From the NCBI GenBank assembly GCA_023485185.1, contig JAMCZP010000238.1:1-7561 (forward strand): a stretch of 7,561 nt of DNA, given 5' to 3'. Below are positions 6,430 to 7,561 of this stretch, in pieces; the stretch's first letter is position 1; every line of letters starts with the position of its first letter. The notes under the pieces were generated by a model, which was not told the DNA's origin, made no database searches, and saw only the letters and a list, made by a program, of their open reading frames with translations. The position numbers were made by a program, and so were the translations under genes. This DNA comes from Gammaproteobacteria bacterium (GTDB taxonomy: Bacteria > Pseudomonadota > Gammaproteobacteria > Pseudomonadales > Halomonadaceae).

Positions 6430-6462
6430 TCCGCCCATCGCCGGATTATGACGATGGGCGGA
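6430..6462. terminator. Perfect 11-base-pair hairpin at the convergent gene ends
   Basis: TCCGCCCATCG (6430-6440) pairs perfectly with CGATGGGCGGA (6452-6462) around an 11-base loop. The right arm contains the last codons of the TetR gene and the loop contains its stop (6446-6448). It lies 19 bases after the MDR-family stop. No U-tract follows on either strand, so it may act as a bidirectional terminator of reduced efficiency or as a 3'-end stabiliser for both transcripts. Confidence 0.65.
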
Positions 6463-7039
6463 CTAACACCTGCTGGAATAAAATCTTCTCAAACTGCTCC
6501 ATCGGTTCGACAGATTTTAACGTCTTGGCGCGTAGAATAGCCCCTTCCCAGCCGGAAAGAATGAAACTGGCTAGCGCTTCGGGAGCGATATGTGTAGCGA
6601 TATCTCCCCGTGTCTGAGCAGCCTGTAAGCAGCGTACAAATCGCTGTTCCCAACGCTGAAATACAAGGTTTAGCGCATCGCGAAAGGTATCACTTTGGCC
6701 TGAAAGCTCTTGGCCAAGATTGCCAATCAAACAGCCTGTTGCGTGGTCACATTCATTCATATGATCTCGTCCGGCCGCAAAGTAGCGTTTTAGACGTTCA
6801 AGCGGAGGCGTGTCACTATCTTCCAACAACGCTACCAACGTTTCATCATAGGTGGTAGCAAAGCGCTCAATCACCGCCAGCCCAAAGTCTTCCTTACTGG
6901 AAAAGTAATGATAGAAGGAGCCTTTAGGCACGCCGCAGGTTTTTAACACGGCATTAATGCCCGTCGCATTGTAGCCTTGCTGGCTAATCAGCTGGGCGCC
7001 ACTATCGATTAGTTTGTCGCGGGTAACATTGTTTTTCAT
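6446..7039 (-). CDS. TetR/AcrR-family regulator, NemR-like
   Basis: 197-residue repressor. The helix-turn-helix covers residues about 7-53, with TGINAVLKTCGVPKGSFYHYF (26-46) and then SSKEDFGLAVIERF, a wording close to NemR and AcuR repressors. The C-terminal ligand domain contains ATGCLIGNLGQEL (100-112). Compared from memory with E. coli NemR, C103 aligns with Cys106 and K172 (in ILRAKTLKSVEP) aligns with Lys175, the pair that forms the reversible bond sensing hypochlorous acid in NemR. C97 may correspond to its Cys98. This suggests a sensor of reactive electrophiles or chlorine, by inference. The gene diverges from the RND adaptor gene, its likely target, and a TAGAC-N6-GTCTA dyad sits just upstream of its own start. 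Other cysteines are C35 and C137. It is not called nemR because no nemA follows. Confidence 0.92.
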   Translation of the reverse strand: MKNNVTRDKLIDSGAQLISQQGYNATGINAVLKTCGVPKGSFYHYFSSKEDFGLAVIERFATTYDETLVALLEDSDTPPLERLKRYFAAGRDHMNECDHATGCLIGNLGQELSGQSDTFRDALNLVFQRWEQRFVRCLQAAQTRGDIATHIAPEALASFILSGWEGAILRAKTLKSVEPMEQFEKILFQQVLVRPSS

Positions 7040-7049
7040 ATGCTCAAAG

Positions 7050-7070
7050 TAGACCAGTCAGTCTATTACA
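7050..7070 (-). promoter_or_regulatory. TetR-type operator TAGAC-N6-GTCTA with adjoining -10
   Basis: The dyad (7050-7065) has perfect 5-base arms and starts 11 bases upstream of the TetR ATG. On the minus strand a -10-like TGTAAT (7065-7070, 5 of 6) abuts it, so the dyad would cover the transcription start, the normal place for autorepression. A -35 is weak (TTGGCT is present but poorly spaced). TAGAC/GTCTA-type sites resemble those I recall for NemR-like repressors; that match needs checking. Confidence 0.6.
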
Positions 7071-7121
7071 CTCAAATTTGTAAAAGCCAAGTGAGTAAAA
7101 AACGAATCAGAGATAAGTAAA

Positions 7122-7143
7122 TGTTGATTGCATGTTATTTGCA
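7122..7143 (+). repeat. Tandem 11-base imperfect repeat
   Basis: TGTTGATTGCA (7122-7132) is followed directly by TGTTATTTGCA (7133-7143), 9 of 11 identical. A third, poorer copy (CATTGTTTGAC) follows to 7154 and runs into the candidate -35. The period is about one helical turn. It may be an activator site or chance in AT-rich DNA. Confidence 0.3.
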
Positions 7144-7149
7144 CATTGT

Positions 7150-7155
7150 TTGACT
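7150..7155 (+). promoter_or_regulatory. Candidate -35 element of the RND adaptor promoter
   Basis: TTGACT matches the consensus at 5 of 6 positions. With 18-base spacing the -10 would be GGTGAT (7174-7179), which is poor and lies at the left part of the nested palindrome. The overlap would suit a regulator that blocks or remodels this promoter. Confidence 0.35.
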
Positions 7156-7169
7156 TATCGCTGCTCAAC

Positions 7170-7202
7170 AATAGGTGATGCTAGCATCATACGCCTATTT
7201 TT
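7170..7202. promoter_or_regulatory. Nested palindrome upstream of the RND adaptor gene
   Basis: A perfect 14-base palindrome TGATGCTAGCATCA (7176-7189) sits inside a second inverted pair, AATAGG (7170-7175) and CCTATT (7194-7199), offset by four unpaired bases TACG. Five T residues follow (7198-7202). It could be a DNA operator for a dimeric regulator, or as RNA a hairpin with a U-run acting as an attenuator in the leader. It lies about 40-70 bases before the adaptor start, so either reading would affect efflux expression. It does not share the TAGAC arms of the dyad next to the TetR gene. Confidence 0.5.
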
Positions 7203-7241
7203 CTGGATTTTTCGCCCTTAGCCATCGGATGACGTGCGGTA

Positions 7242-7561
7242 ATGACCCTTTCTCGCTATTACGCTACCAATCAACAAGGTCGTATTCACCTCGGCGCGCT
7301 AGCGGCGTTGCTGATATTTGCCGTCGGCGTGGCCTTTGCCTGGTGGATCATTAGCCAGCCACCCCGCGTTGAGCGACGCCCCCCGCCGCCCACAGCCCCG
7401 CCTGTTGTTGACGTTATCACTGTCACGCAGCAGCGCCAGGCACCTACGTTAACGGGCTTTGGGCGGGTAGAGGCAGAAAAATCCACTATGCTCGCCAGCC
7501 GCGTTGCGGGCCAGCTTGAGCGCTTTGGCGAAGGCGTATTGCCAGGCCAAGTGGTGCAACA
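7242..7561 (+). CDS. RND efflux periplasmic adaptor subunit (HlyD/MFP family), 3' end beyond window
   Basis: The first 106 residues of a membrane-fusion protein that links an RND inner-membrane pump to an outer-membrane channel. Residues about 17-38 (LGALAALLIFAVGVAFAWWI and beyond) form one N-terminal membrane anchor. A proline-rich linker follows (40-54), then VVDVITVTQ and the start of the barrel-sandwich domain: LTGFGRVEAEKSTMLASRV, then AGQLERFGEGVLPGQVV, the usual adaptor wording. The ATG at 7242 is the only start, as an in-frame TGA lies at 7230-7232. The ribosome binding site is weak. The gene is open at the right edge; an RND pump gene is expected next. Divergence from the NemR-like TetR gene suggests regulation by it. 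Substrates are unknown. Confidence 0.85.
   Translation, partial: MTLSRYYATNQQGRIHLGALAALLIFAVGVAFAWWIISQPPRVERRPPPPTAPPVVDVITVTQQRQAPTLTGFGRVEAEKSTMLASRVAGQLERFGEGVLPGQVVQ

Noticed and set aside
7286..7486. Minus-strand open frame inside the adaptor gene
   Set aside because: Shadow of the adaptor coding sequence with no protein family features.
7229..7490. Alternative frame starting at ATG 7229 over the adaptor gene start
   Set aside because: The frame beginning at 7242 gives a clear membrane anchor and adaptor motif; the other frame gives no recognisable protein.

Overview
The window looks like a chromosomal stretch from a gammaproteobacterium, most likely marine or halophilic and Halomonas-like. 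This is inferred from the OsmC-YcaO fusion protein (a family known mainly from marine Proteobacteria), the style of the alcohol-dehydrogenase-family protein, and moderately GC-rich coding sequence. No rRNA, tRNA, insertion sequence, CRISPR array or phage gene is visible.

Layout, left to right. Bases 1-238 hold no recognisable gene but contain a clear dyad (AGTTCA-N6-TGAACT) upstream of an IclR-family regulator (239-1015, +). It converges on a large OsmC-YcaO fusion gene (1075-3258, -) across a short gap with a hairpin. Upstream of that on the same strand lies an alpha/beta hydrolase with every active-site residue expected of a fluoroacetate dehalogenase (3380-4264, -). Next is a LysR-type regulator (4382-5266, -), divergent from a medium-chain dehydrogenase/quinone-oxidoreductase-like protein (5389-6411, +). 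That gene converges on a TetR regulator of the NemR type (6446-7039, -), again with a perfect hairpin at the junction. The TetR gene is divergent from the start of an RND-efflux periplasmic adaptor (7242 to the right edge, +), and the 202-base gap holds several operator-like dyads.

How the genes may work together. The right half reads as two regulator/target pairs. One is LysR with the divergent oxidoreductase and perhaps the downstream dehalogenase-like hydrolase. The other is a NemR-like, possibly cysteine-sensing repressor with the divergent efflux pump. Together they suggest handling of reactive or xenobiotic compounds: dehalogenation, enone/quinone reduction and export. The left half is less connected. 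The IclR regulator has no visible target inside the window. The OsmC-YcaO gene has no precursor peptide, dehydrogenase, radical-SAM gene or rimO beside it, so its substrate cannot be read from context.

The strongest leads are the OsmC-YcaO fusion, with both OsmC redox cysteines and the YcaO ATP-binding signature intact, the dehalogenase-type hydrolase, and the NemR-type regulator that keeps the Cys/Lys pair of the NemR redox switch next to a TAGAC-N6-GTCTA dyad. None of these is a proven new system. The fusion family is known but its function is not established.
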